Assembly (NCBI GenBank): GCA_027923505.1
Contig: BROI01000035.1
Span: 124,001 to 188,000, forward strand
Source: Mayamaea pseudoterrestris
Lineage: Eukaryota; Bacillariophyta; Bacillariophyceae; Sellaphorales; Sellaphoraceae
Reading direction: 5' to 3'
Length of the DNA stretch: 64,000 nt
A program made the position numbers and the translations under genes. The notes under the pieces were generated by a model, which saw nothing but the letters and a program-made list of their open reading frames with translations, did no database searches and was not told the DNA's origin. Positions 49,244 through 59,571 of the stretch are shown here, one piece after another. The stretch's first letter is position 1. Each line of letters begins with the position of its first letter.

Positions 49244-52132
49244 ATGAAGCTGATAATCAGCGTAGCCGCCATTGCGGGCTTGACGACGGCTGTCCATGGC
49301 CGTCCTCGCTTCCTCCAAGACTCTGGTGCCTCGAACAATTTCGTCTGCAAGTACGACACCCCGCCCGATGTGATTCCCTTTACACCGGATGAGAGTCCTG
49401 TACCGACCAGAGCGCCTTTTCCTACTGCGGCTTTCCAGTTACCGCCTGTCGACTGCATTCCAGACATTGAGATTGATGGTGAATTGACAATGGTGGGAGA
49501 TGACTTTGACTATCCTCCCATCAACATTCTCAAGTACGAAGAAGACAAAGTCACGTTTACAGCCTCGCAAACTTGGGCTGACAAGACTCTCTGCCAAGTT
49601 GCTGTCGACTACAGCAGCGCTGATCAAGGCGGCGACATGGTGTGTGATCCTCATGCTGGAGTTGCTGCTGGCGAAATCGGAAGCTACACGGCCATGTGCA
49701 TCGATGGCTTTGCCACCATTACACTATACGCTCAAGACGACTTTTTCAAGCCCAACGGAAATGCCAAAAGCGTTCCTTCTCGCTGTGGGACAGATCTTAC
49801 GCCTGGCTCAAGTACCATTACGCATACCATCAAGATTCCTTGCGTCATGGAACCAGGCTGTCCGGCGAATGAGCCACCTGTTTGTGACGGATCCGAAGAC
49901 ATGATCGTTGCTCCACTGGAAACCTTTGAAAATGACAATGTCGATGGCTGGCTCTACGCCAATCCAGGCAGTGAAGGAGGAAACGGCTTCCTTGGACCCA
50001 CTTCGGAAACGGTAAAGGCATTCTGGGTTCCAACTGAGGCTGATGCACTCACCATTACCTTCACCGTCTTGGAGCTCTCCTGCGACAGCAAAATGGTGGT
50101 TCGATTGGACGACTCGTTGATTGAGCTTGGATCGGCCTTTGATTGCGTCAAGCAAGACGTTTACAAGGGATACGCCGGCGATGTTTACATTGAATCGACG
50201 CCAGTTTCAAACACGGAGAATCAAGTCACTATGCTCGTCCCTCCTGAATGGTTCCAAGACACTGGACGCTTGGTGGTTGGTTTCGTCGCCTCAACTGTCG
50301 GTATTGACGACTTTGATATTACATCGGTGTGCAGCGGCCCCGTCGAATGGCCAGTCGTCGAAACGGAGGCTCCTTCGAGCGCGCCCACTGCTGACTGCGT
50401 TCCCAACGTACTTATTGATGGTGCTCCAGGATTTCCATCTGACTTGGATTATGATCCAATTGAGATTCTTTCGTTTGATAATAAGGAGGTTGTCTTTTCG
50501 GCATCGCAAACATGGGCGGACCAAACCCTTTGTCAGGTGGCTGTCGACTACAGTGCGGCCAGCGCCCAGGGAAACATGGTCTGCGATCCACACAGTGCCG
50601 TTGGCCCTGGAGAATTTGGTACCTATCGCGCCGTTTGCGTCAATGGGTTTGCTACCATTACAGTCTATGCTCAAGATGACTTCTTTAAGCCCATTGGCAA
50701 TGCCAAGAGTGTTCCAAGCCGCTGCGGATCCATCACGCCTGGATCAAGTACGATTACTCATACCATCAAGATCCCATGCTCTCTGGAACCAGGGTGCCCC
50801 GCCAATGAGCCTCCTGTTTGTGACGGCTCGGAAGACATGGTTGTTGTCGAAGAGGAAACTTTTACAGATGGCGTTGACGGATGGTTGTACGCCAATCCCG
50901 GCCTCAAGAATGGCAACGGATTCCTCGGACCTACAGAGGAAACGGCCAAGACTTTTGCTGTCCCTACGGTTGCCGAAGCCGTGGTTGTCACATTCAAGGT
51001 TTTAGAGCTTGACTGCGACGCACATTTTGTCCTTCGTGTTGATGATGCCCTCGTCGAACTTGGATCGGCGTTTGACTGCACCAAGCTTGACTCATACGCT
51101 GGTTATGCTGGTGATATGTGGGTCCAGTCAACAGCTATCACTGCAACGGAGAATGAAATGCAGCTAATAATTCCTGCCGACTGGTTCAAGGACTCTGGGC
51201 GTCTAACCATTGGTTTCGTGTCTTCAACGGTGGGCATTGACGACTTTACCATGGAATCTGATTGCAGTGGGTCCGTGGAGTGGCCAGCGGGTGATTGTGT
51301 ACCCGACATTGAGTTTGTACAAGGCTTGTCAACAGATTTTGAGTACCCGCCCATTGAGATCCTTTCGTACGAAGGAGACAAGGTTGTTTTTTCCGCTTCG
51401 CAGACTTGGACGGAGGACACTCTCTGCCAGGTTGCCGTCGATTACAGCGCCGCTGACAAGAATGGTGCCATGACTTGTGATTCACATGCAGGGGTTGCTC
51501 CAGGCGAAATCGACGTCTACCGCGCCGTTTGCGTCAAAGGATTTGCCCACATTGACGTTTACGCGCACGATGAATTCTTTGCCGAAACGACGCTTAATGT
51601 TCCGTCTCGTTGCTCCGTGGCGAACGGCGCGCACACGCACTCCTACAAGATTGTCATTCCATGCAACCCTGAACCAGGCTGCGCATCAAAGACTGACGAA
51701 GCCATCTGTGCTGGCGCTGGGACGAAGCGCGTTGCGTTTGACGACTTTCAGAACGATGAGGCAAGCTCCTGGATGTTTGGCGACACTGGAAGAGCGGCTG
51801 GCGGTTCCTTCCTCGCTCCCACGACGGCTGAAGTCAGCAAGACTTTTAGTGTACCCAAGACTGCTTCGTCTGTCAGCGTGAGCTTCAAGACGATCAAGTT
51901 TGCGACTAAGAATTCCGTCCATTTGCGCATTGAAAATCACGTGATCGACTTGGGCGATGTCACTGCTGCCAAGGGTTTCTTCGGTGACATTGAAATGACT
52001 ACGACGAACGGACAGGTGAAGCTCAAGGTTCCCAAGGAGTGGTATGCGGATACGGGCCGTTTGACGCTTGGATTCGTTGACTCTAACGCCGGTATTGACG
52101 AGTTTGCGATTGACGCTACGTGCGGAGGGTGA
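49244..52132 (+). CDS. Secreted protein with three large tandem repeats
   Basis: Single exon, 962 residues from ATG 49244. The signal peptide is MKLIISVAAIAGLTTAVHG. After a Pro/Thr linker come three repeats of about 280-300 residues. Each has a first half beginning DC(I/V)P(D/N) with SQTWADKTLCQVAVDYS and a run of conserved Cys ending in EPGCP, and a second half resembling an extracellular beta-sandwich (DGWLYANPG, FLGPT, then WFQDTGRLVVGFVASTVGIDDF). Repeats are acidic with a regular Cys pattern and probably form disulfides. Related domains seem frequent in diatom surface proteins; no enzymatic motif is seen. A donor-like GGGTGAGT at the stop could allow splicing to an acceptor at about 52256, replacing the stop with a 12-residue hydrophobic tail. 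Confidence 0.8.
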   Translation: MKLIISVAAIAGLTTAVHGRPRFLQDSGASNNFVCKYDTPPDVIPFTPDESPVPTRAPFPTAAFQLPPVDCIPDIEIDGELTMVGDDFDYPPINILKYEEDKVTFTASQTWADKTLCQVAVDYSSADQGGDMVCDPHAGVAAGEIGSYTAMCIDGFATITLYAQDDFFKPNGNAKSVPSRCGTDLTPGSSTITHTIKIPCVMEPGCPANEPPVCDGSEDMIVAPLETFENDNVDGWLYANPGSEGGNGFLGPTSETVKAFWVPTEADALTITFTVLELSCDSKMVVRLDDSLIELGSAFDCVKQDVYKGYAGDVYIESTPVSNTENQVTMLVPPEWFQDTGRLVVGFVASTVGIDDFDITSVCSGPVEWPVVETEAPSSAPTADCVPNVLIDGAPGFPSDLDYDPIEILSFDNKEVVFSASQTWADQTLCQVAVDYSAASAQGNMVCDPHSAVGPGEFGTYRAVCVNGFATITVYAQDDFFKPIGNAKSVPSRCGSITPGSSTITHTIKIPCSLEPGCPANEPPVCDGSEDMVVVEEETFTDGVDGWLYANPGLKNGNGFLGPTEETAKTFAVPTVAEAVVVTFKVLELDCDAHFVLRVDDALVELGSAFDCTKLDSYAGYAGDMWVQSTAITATENEMQLIIPADWFKDSGRLTIGFVSSTVGIDDFTMESDCSGSVEWPAGDCVPDIEFVQGLSTDFEYPPIEILSYEGDKVVFSASQTWTEDTLCQVAVDYSAADKNGAMTCDSHAGVAPGEIDVYRAVCVKGFAHIDVYAHDEFFAETTLNVPSRCSVANGAHTHSYKIVIPCNPEPGCASKTDEAICAGAGTKRVAFDDFQNDEASSWMFGDTGRAAGGSFLAPTTAEVSKTFSVPKTASSVSVSFKTIKFATKNSVHLRIENHVIDLGDVTAAKGFFGDIEMTTTNGQVKLKVPKEWYADTGRLTLGFVDSNAGIDEFAIDATCGG
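49450..50347 (+). repeat. Tandem protein repeat 1
   Basis: First copy of the roughly 900-bp unit in the secreted protein, from the DCIPDI codons to the VCSG codons. It is closest to copy 2, with the same VPSRCG and GSSTITHTIKIPC blocks. Confidence 0.85.
50393..51286 (+). repeat. Tandem protein repeat 2
   Basis: Second copy. It shares long near-identical protein blocks with copy 1 (CPANEPPVCDGSEDM, YAQDDFFKP), pointing to a more recent duplication or gene conversion between these two. Confidence 0.85.
51292..52130 (+). repeat. Tandem protein repeat 3
   Basis: Third, shortened and most divergent copy. The first half is well kept (SQTWTEDTLCQVAVDYSAAD); the second half has a compressed middle section and a Lys-richer sequence. 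Confidence 0.8.
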
Positions 52133-52480
52133 GTTGAATTAGTTCGGTATAAATGATAAGAGTAGCCAATGTCTCTATCAATGATTATCAACGCTGCAAC
52201 AGTGTACTTAAAGAGTGAACAGGGCTCTTTGTTTGCGGTATATTGCTTTTGACAGCTCACTTATGGCGGATTTGTTGATGCCTCTAGTATAGCTGGCGTC
52301 GCACCGTTTTACGGTCAGACCAGTTCCGCAGACGAGACAGCTGATGACGTTTTGCTCGACCTTGGCGCGCCTTGCAATTCATTATTTCGCTCACATCAAT
52401 TATTGTTCCGCACAATTGCGTTGCTGGTGCTTACATGATCCTGCAACTCTAATGCATCATAAAGGAGGTTTGTGAAAGTA
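52133..52480. other. Intergenic region
   Basis: 3' flank of the repeat protein and promoter of the NSF-like gene. It may contain an alternative last exon of the former (about 52257-52293). Nothing else is seen. Confidence 0.45.
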
Positions 52481-55264
52481 ATGCTGACATTCGGTCGACT
52501 GGATTTTCTCCTCGTCCTTCTATTTGCCGTCGAAATTCTGTCATTTTATCCGCAGCCTCATTCTTTTGCCCTTAGACTGCGCTTTCAGTATGGCTACAAA
52601 AGTGAGAAAAGTCCGCGGTTACAACAGACTAAAACAAGTTTGAGTAATCTTTGCTACGAAATTGCTCCTGTTCTGGATAGTATTCCAGAAAAGTTTGACT
52701 CTTTCTTTCGTAGCGTCATCAACGCAACGGCGATTCGAGGTGCCGATACATCCAACCAAGGGCATGATTCATTTCGCTATGAATGGGGCACTTGGGTCGT
52801 TGATTCTTCTCTTGAGTATCTAATGGAGCAGGTCAATAGAGTAAGACTTGTAAAGGGAGCGTATGAAACTCTTGTGGCTGCAGCAACTGACGGCAACGAC
52901 ATAGATGCCTTGCCAAAGCCGGAGCGTTTTCGAATTGCTGGAAGCACATACTGGGACTGCATACTTCATGTACTTCCACCAGATTCAAATTGGCAAGGAA
53001 GATGGCCGACTGGATCTTGGACAATCGTCAAGGTTTTGACAGGAGTCGTGCAAATTGCTTCCCTGTCGGGTCCGGATCGCCATGGCAGTTTCAAGACTAA
53101 AACGTCGCGCGATCTACGGGGTGGGAGCGACGGCTCATTGGGATCGGGACAATCCACGAAAGGAGACGACTGTATCAAATACGTTGGAGGTCCTTTGCGA
53201 AGCTATAGAGGCAAGTATGGCAAGACTGTTTTGCTGGAAGTTGTCGTTCGCGCTCCCACTGGAATGGAAAGCATGTTGGCAGACATTGAACCCTTACTTG
53301 ACCTACAATCCATTATTGAAATTGTTGAGTCGGAAGGGGTGATTGAAGAAGCGCCAGTAGCTGAGCAAAATACCAAAGCTGCTATTAATGCACATTTGGG
53401 AAGTAAGCTTGGCATGGAATTTGAGAAGGTCGGTGGACTCGACAAGCAGCTCGATGCGATTGTGCGACGTGTCTTGGCGTCACGCGCTAATCCAAAGGCT
53501 GCAAAACGACTTGGGGTTGGCCATGTGCGAGGAATTTTACTCAGTGGACCTCCGGGATGTGGCAAGACGCTCCTTGCTAGAGAATTGTCACGGATGCTTG
53601 GGGCGCGTGAACCAATTATTGTCAATGGACCGGAAATTTTGGACAAGTACATTGGCGAGGCGGAAAAGAAGGTGCGAGAGCTCTTTTTGCCAGCTGAGCA
53701 AGAGTACAAGGTACTTGGTGACGATTCTGCCTTACATGTGATCGTTCTGGATGAGATGGACTCGATTGCGAGAAAGCGAGGAACCATGACGGCAGATACA
53801 ACGGGCGTCAGAGATTCGGTTGTCAATCAGTTGCTGGCTAAAATGGATGGAGTCAGAGAAGCAAGCAACATTCTAGTTATCGGTCTGACCAATCGACCAG
53901 ATCTCTTGGATCCTGCCCTGCTTCGTCCTGGACGCTTGGAAGTCCAGTTACGGGTGGAGCTGCCTGATCGAGAAGGTATGTTGAAACTAAAGGCTCGATT
54001 ACCAGGCTTCCTCGGCATGTGCCTCACTTTGCTCATTGTATCATTTCAGGCCGACGCGCTATATTAAGAATACACACACGTCAAATGAAAGAAGCTGGTG
54101 GACTGGGTGCGGACGCTATGAAGTGGATCGAGGATTTGAGCGATATGGGTCTAGCAGCGAAGTCGGAGTACTACTCTGGGGCTGAACTGGCGGGTTTAGT
54201 AAGGAGTGCGGCATCCTTTGCATTGAGTCGAGCAATAGAGGAGGATAACAACGACGCAGGTGCAGTTACTCGAAAAGATTTTCAAGAAAGTCTACAAGAA
54301 GTGCGACCTGCTTTGGGGAAGCAAGATGAGCTGTTAAAATCTAGATATCCACTCGGCATTAGCGCTTGTTCGGCATCAATCCAACGAGTCATGAGGGATC
54401 TTGAGCGATTTACGCGTCCAACTGTGTTCCATGCACCTCGCATACAATCACTCCTTCTGGTAGGGTCTGGAGGGCAAGGCGGTGCCGGGGTTACAGCGCT
54501 CGCCGCTTGGGCAGCTGCAAATGCTTCCAACAACGATTTAACGGACTATGTTCGCTTCGTCACTGCGCTTGATTTAATTACTGCGTCTGAAGGCGGCAAT
54601 GACGCCGCGCGTGCTGCAGCACTCGTATCAAAGTTTGAAGCGGCCAAGGAAATGCCACACTCATTGATTGTATTTGATGATGTGGATCAGCTGTGCGCTG
54701 GTAGTGGACAAGCTGGTTACAGCAGTGTCATGATTGCCACTATACGCGCACTTTTGCGAGTACCTCCAACGACGATGAATGCCAAAGCAGGAGGTAGAGT
54801 TGAATCGAAGGTCATTGGTGGAGCAAGAACAGTTCGTGTCATTGCGACAACATCAAGGTCTGATGCGGCCTGTGTAGTTCTCCATGAGCTTTTCGACGAG
54901 ACAATCGGTGAGTTATTTAGTCCCTTCCCATGTTTTTGATATCTTATTTATATGCTGTACTAACTGACATTATTCAGTCGTCCCACTTTTAGAGCATGCA
55001 TGCGAAGTTGCATCCTTGTTGCGTGATGCGGACGGATTCTCTAGCAAAATCGTCGATTGTGAAGACACGGCAAGGCGGATAATCAATAAACTGGACAAAG
55101 TCGGCATCAAAACCGCTCTTCGGATAGCTGAGCGCGTCGTAGCAGAGACGAGGCAAGAGACGGAAGATGTTGGATCAACGCAATCGAGTGCTCTGGACCT
55201 TATTTTGAATGATTTATCCTCAGATGGTGACTCGGCTCTACAGCTTTGTGAAGTCATCGCGTGA
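52481..55264 (+). CDS. Plastid-targeted NSF-like AAA+ ATPase with degenerate D2
   Basis: Three exons: 52481-53975, 54050-54907 and 54978-55264; 879 residues; introns of 74 and 70 bp. ATG 52481 starts a signal peptide ([11 protein letters not shown]) followed by HSFALRLRF, a plastid-type junction. The N-terminal 300 residues are divergent. D1 is a clear NSF-class AAA module: [18 protein letters not shown], Walker A GPPGCGKT (356-363), [20 protein letters not shown], Walker [11 protein letters not shown] (D424, E425) and [15 protein letters not shown]; intron 1 splits the next linker. D2 aligns with NSF D2 through ALRVPPTT and [12 protein letters not shown], but its P-loop reads GGAGVT with Val at the Lys position. 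NSF disassembles SNARE complexes; a plastid-directed version would need a different or unknown substrate. Confidence 0.82.
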
Positions 55265-55508
55265 GGATAGCCATAGAGGCCGCACTGCGAAGCAGTACTT
55301 ACCAGGCTTTGCCTATGAACAGATGTAAAAGTCACTCGAGCACTGTTAGACGTATTGCTTATTATTGAGTTACTATTCCGATACTTGTATCGCAACAGCT
55401 AAGCCACGTTAAGAGATACCTAAATCCCTTCATCGTCGAGAGAGTTACCTTGACCTCGCTTGTGCAGCATTGAAAAAGGTGCAGGAGACAACATCAACTG
55501 CACATGAT

Positions 55509-57665
55509 TTACTCGCTGCCAATGCTAGTGTCGTTTCGAGCACCAAGAAAGCTTGGGCGGGTGTAGCCAGACTCGCTATACTTACCAGCCTTAACTTTAA
55601 TACCCGACGAGTACTGCTGCAGAAGGACATCATCAGGAGATCTGTCGCAACCGTAGGGATCCTTTTGGCGTTGCTTCTTCTTGCCCTTTTTGCCTCCCTT
55701 TGGTTGCTTGTGATGCTTCTTATCGTTGCGCTGCTTCTCTGTACCGGCAATGGACATGTCGTTGCCATCCTCGTGCCGATCCATGAAATCTAGCAGCCCA
55801 TCGTCTTCGTCGTTGCGACCACCAGCGGCGAATAAATCCGCTGACTCTGTCGGGCGGACACTCGCCGTCAGCTGATGCTGGCGTTCAAGCTTTTGCCGCA
55901 GCTTCTGAGTATTCGCCAAAGCCGTGGCAATAGTCTCCTTCGCAAACACTTCCTCGTCTTCAACAGTTGGAGGAGGATGGCAATAAAGCAGCTTTCCTGC
56001 CGCGTAATCCTTAATGATCATACGCGCTGCCCGAGTATAGTCTGGTACACCCGACGACGCCGCCAGCATACTTCTTGCCACGCACAGAGTTGCGAGAAAC
56101 TCCTCAGATGTGGGCGGTGGCACTTGCGTTAAACCTCGTTCACGTAATTCCAGCAGCGTTGGCACCGGAAGCGTTATGCCGTATTGGGCATTGATAATGT
56201 CGCGTGGAATGCGCTGGCAAATTAAGTTGACAACGGGCCAGTGATCTCGCATTTGCGCAATGGGATATACGCCAGCGGCAATGAGATCGGCAGTGTTTGA
56301 TACAAAAGAAGGAAATACCAATCCAGGACAATCGCACAACATCATGTCGTCTCGATCCGGTAGCAGCAACGTTTGAAAATGTTTCGTTTTACCTGGTTGA
56401 CTCGCCACACCGACGCGGACGATTCCATGCGTATGCTTGCTTGATCCCACGCAAACGTTGATGACGCTCGATTTACCAACATTAGGAAATCCTACCATTC
56501 CGAATTGGATGCGATCATCATAGCGCGGGTCCGGCTGACAGTCATGCTTTAAAGCAAACGACATCATGGCTTCCAGCAATTGCTCACGTGTTAAAGGCAC
56601 GTCAACGCCAAAGCCGTCCGCCGAAAATGCTTTGTCGGTTTCAAGTTCGGATGTTTCACTTACGACAGTGTCATCTGCTGCTCTAGCTGCAGAAGCTCTT
56701 GGCTCACGTTCTTGCTCATCTTGTGACTCGTCGTCCTCGTCATCCTCATCCGATTCTAATTCATCGAACTCATCAGACTCTTTATCAGTTTCCAAGTCTA
56801 ATCGAGGATCCATTGCAAGCGCCTGTTCCATTCTTTCCTCGTGAGCCGCCGCATCGAGTTTGGCTTGCTCGTGGGTGGCCGAAAAGAATAAGAATTCCCA
56901 ACCACGCTCCGTCAGGTAGTCACTCCACTGCTCACGCTGCCTACGACTCAAGTAGTCACTTTTGTTTATCAAAACAAGCATTGGTTTTCCAAGCGAGTCA
57001 GCATAGTCCTTCAAGTCGTCCGAAAGGTAAAAAAGTGGGTTCCTTGCGTCAACCAGCTGTAACAAGCAAGCGGATCGCTCCAATACGCGCCAGAGCTGCC
57101 TCCATACTTCAATATTCTTCTCAAAGGGTGTAACATTAAGTGAGTCCCAGGACGTTGAATGCCTCATCAATTCCTCCTCCTTCATGGCAATGTTTCTTCG
57201 CCAATCCAAAAAGGCAGCTTGCTCCTGCCGATCCAAGTCTTGTGCCGACATGCTTGCATCCCAAAGGGGTCTTCGCGGAACGCATAGTTCCTGAAAGACA
57301 AAATTCGTCTTTTGATCAGCAAACTGTACACTGGAAGGTCTATAAGCATGCGTATTTGCATCTACAACAACGACTCCTTCTCGCTCCGACATGAACTCTC
57401 GATTTGCCAAATCTGCTTGCAGCAAAAAGTCGTCAACATTTTGTAGCTCCAAAATGCTCTTAGTTTTTGCTTCTGTGACTGTATCAACTAATCCAATGGA
57501 AGCGACTCCATTTCGTTGCTGCATGCCATCCGTCGATGGTTTTGGTGTTCCCTTCGGTCGCAAGGGATTGGCCCGATGAGCCTTTTGCAAAGCGTTCCCG
57601 AGACCGACGCTTCGCTCAAGCTTGCCGGGTTTTCCTTTACGGGATGTTCCCTGATTTCGGGGCAT
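55509..57665 (-). CDS. LSG1: Large-subunit GTPase 1 (LSG1), circularly permuted
   Basis: Single exon as read, 718 residues from ATG 57665. LSG1 releases the export adaptor NMD3 from cytosolic pre-60S ribosomes. The GTPase motifs are in permuted order: G4 LVLINKSDYLS comes first, G1 GFPNVGKSS and G3 CDCPGLVFP follow. The N-terminus has the basic GNALQKAH block typical of the family, and FLDWRRNIA and LLQLVDARNPLFYLSDDL precede G4. An acidic insert sits between G4 and G1. The C-terminus is Lys-rich. A donor-like GTAAGT near 55585-55590 lies in the last 30 codons, so a short terminal exon is possible; candidate acceptors are ambiguous. Nuclear-encoded, single gene context. Confidence 0.9.
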   Translation of the reverse strand: MPRNQGTSRKGKPGKLERSVGLGNALQKAHRANPLRPKGTPKPSTDGMQQRNGVASIGLVDTVTEAKTKSILELQNVDDFLLQADLANREFMSEREGVVVVDANTHAYRPSSVQFADQKTNFVFQELCVPRRPLWDASMSAQDLDRQEQAAFLDWRRNIAMKEEELMRHSTSWDSLNVTPFEKNIEVWRQLWRVLERSACLLQLVDARNPLFYLSDDLKDYADSLGKPMLVLINKSDYLSRRQREQWSDYLTERGWEFLFFSATHEQAKLDAAAHEERMEQALAMDPRLDLETDKESDEFDELESDEDDEDDESQDEQEREPRASAARAADDTVVSETSELETDKAFSADGFGVDVPLTREQLLEAMMSFALKHDCQPDPRYDDRIQFGMVGFPNVGKSSVINVCVGSSKHTHGIVRVGVASQPGKTKHFQTLLLPDRDDMMLCDCPGLVFPSFVSNTADLIAAGVYPIAQMRDHWPVVNLICQRIPRDIINAQYGITLPVPTLLELRERGLTQVPPPTSEEFLATLCVARSMLAASSGVPDYTRAARMIIKDYAAGKLLYCHPPPTVEDEEVFAKETIATALANTQKLRQKLERQHQLTASVRPTESADLFAAGGRNDEDDGLLDFMDRHEDGNDMSIAGTEKQRNDKKHHKQPKGGKKGKKKQRQKDPYGCDRSPDDVLLQQYSSGIKVKAGKYSESGYTRPSFLGARNDTSIGSE

Positions 57666-58307
57666 GTTTGTTAAAGTACAAATGTAGCTTGTTTCTGTAA
57701 TTTCTCGTTTGCTACTGTATGATCTTTTATGTGAAGAAGTAGCGACGAGCAACTTGCTTGTTGCTTGGATGTGATTTCCGTTTTCTGTGAAACCCGCGCG
57801 TTTGACTGGTTCTCCTTCCAAAAGGTTCGCGCCCTTTTTTAGTCGAACGAGTCATGAGTATCTTGGCTGACGTGTCAATAGTCACAGCCTCATCCTTATT
57901 GGAGTCCGATCCATGTTGGTCGTCGGCTCCACCATGATACAACATGCTCTCGTTCGACTTGCTCTTGATTTACATCCTCTACCTGTAGCCGACAAAACTC
58001 TCTTGATACAAGTCTATCTCTAAAATCGAATATACTGTCTGGATTGTATACGAGCTGAAAAAGTCATCAAAAGGGTCATTTGACAAGCTCTTGTAATCCA
58101 TTGATTCTTCATTCGAGCCTCATCTGCTCATCTGGCTGCTGTTTGCAAGCAATTGGCTGAACAACGAAAAAGTAAGCAAGCAGTCACTTTAACAAGAAGC
58201 TTGACGAAACGAAAAGCTGCAGTCAATAGCTGCAGTCAATATTGTGAGCACTTACTCGGTCATTCATCAACGAAACAACTTCATCATTCCCCCACTCGAA
58301 CGACACC
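57666..58307. promoter_or_regulatory. Divergent region, LSG1 / acidic protein
   Basis: 642 bp between the two starts. It includes an ATG-started minus-strand frame of 72 codons (57945-57727) with a very basic C-terminal half, which may be a leader ORF of LSG1 or chance, and a 13-bp tandem duplication (AGCTGCAGTCAAT twice, about 58215-58240). Confidence 0.5.
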
Positions 58308-59276
58308 ATGGCATCACGACGATACAGTGTCACACGAGCGGAAGTCCAAGCGCTTCCTCGATTCCTCCTGTCAAGTTCAAATGCCGATGATTCCGATGAG
58401 GAAGTAGAAGTCATCGAGGAAACAACCAAAGTGCAACCAGCAGGGCGGCCCAGTCCAAGCAGCATTCTACGAAAACCAACCATAGTTGCCAAACCTCCTA
58501 CTACCAGTATTCAGCAAGCTCCACAAAACTTGGCGGAACTTTCAATAGAAGATGACGAAACGGTTATTGACGAGGAGGAGATATTTGAGGAGGAAGAATA
58601 CGAAGAAATTATTGAAGAAGAGGAGGAGGAAATTATTGACGATGATTTAGCTCGTTCCAGTCATTCCACCAGTAAAACGAGAAAAGCAACATGCGATGCG
58701 AATCCACTAGCTTATGCTTCCACGTCGGCATTGACAGCAGCTGCTGCACGGGTCACTCACGAAACCTTTGCAGCAGCGTCTCGACAGGACGACGATCATG
58801 ACGACGATGACGATGAACCAGCCGAGGATGAAGAAAGCTTGCCAGACGCTGAAGACGTGTTGGAAGCGCTCCGCTACATTTTACGACAAGAAAAACCTGT
58901 TGAGAATGGTTACATTACCGACCAACAGGAAGCTCAAATGCTTGGATTGCCGCTCTCGGAAATGGTTGACATTATGAAACACTTTGAGCTATGCGATAAC
59001 GAGAATGCTCCCATTCGTTGGGACTTGGTTTGTCTCATGATTAATGCCGTTCAAGACGAGCCAGACATGTCAGAGGAAGAGCTACTAGAGGAGGAGGAGG
59101 ACGACGACGACGACGACCTTTTGGATGAGACTGGTCGCATTGATGACAGCGACAATGATTTGGAAGCGTTGGATGAAGTTGGCAGCCTTGGGTCAGGCTA
59201 CGAATTGGAAGCAAAGGACGATACTTGTCACTCGGACTTGTCGGAATTTAACGAGAGTGGAATACATGCAGATTAA
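58308..59276 (+). CDS. Highly acidic protein of unknown function
   Basis: Single exon, 322 residues, good start context ACCATGGC. It has an N-terminal short basic stretch, then three Asp/Glu runs (about 75-110, 160-180 and 245-265). A structured-looking helix pair lies between them (VLEALRYILRQEKPVENGYI, then LGLPLSEMVDIMKHFEL). Such composition is common in nuclear chaperones and nucleolar proteins, but no named family is recognised. The middle block PIRWDLVCLMINAV is the best region for homology search. Confidence 0.7.
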   Translation: MASRRYSVTRAEVQALPRFLLSSSNADDSDEEVEVIEETTKVQPAGRPSPSSILRKPTIVAKPPTTSIQQAPQNLAELSIEDDETVIDEEEIFEEEEYEEIIEEEEEEIIDDDLARSSHSTSKTRKATCDANPLAYASTSALTAAAARVTHETFAAASRQDDDHDDDDDEPAEDEESLPDAEDVLEALRYILRQEKPVENGYITDQQEAQMLGLPLSEMVDIMKHFELCDNENAPIRWDLVCLMINAVQDEPDMSEEELLEEEEDDDDDDLLDETGRIDDSDNDLEALDEVGSLGSGYELEAKDDTCHSDLSEFNESGIHAD

Positions 59277-59571
59277 AGATCGGCATGCAGACTGCAAGTC
59301 ATGGATGCAGCAGAAGTCGAATAGCTCCGATTGGTGCTTGGCGTTGACTTGGAAGTATGGAAGAAATGTTCCCGGGATTTTTATTTTTGCGTGTAATAGA
59401 ACAATTTGATCTTACAGTGAGTATGTACCGGTACTAGCGAAATCATGACGTACGGTTTGATGCCATAGTAGTTTTAGGTATACTATTCATGTGTCGCTTC
59501 ATGCGTTATTCATAGGTAACCAATATATACCATTTCGCAAAAGTTCCCGTCATGATATTCACTCCACTTGG

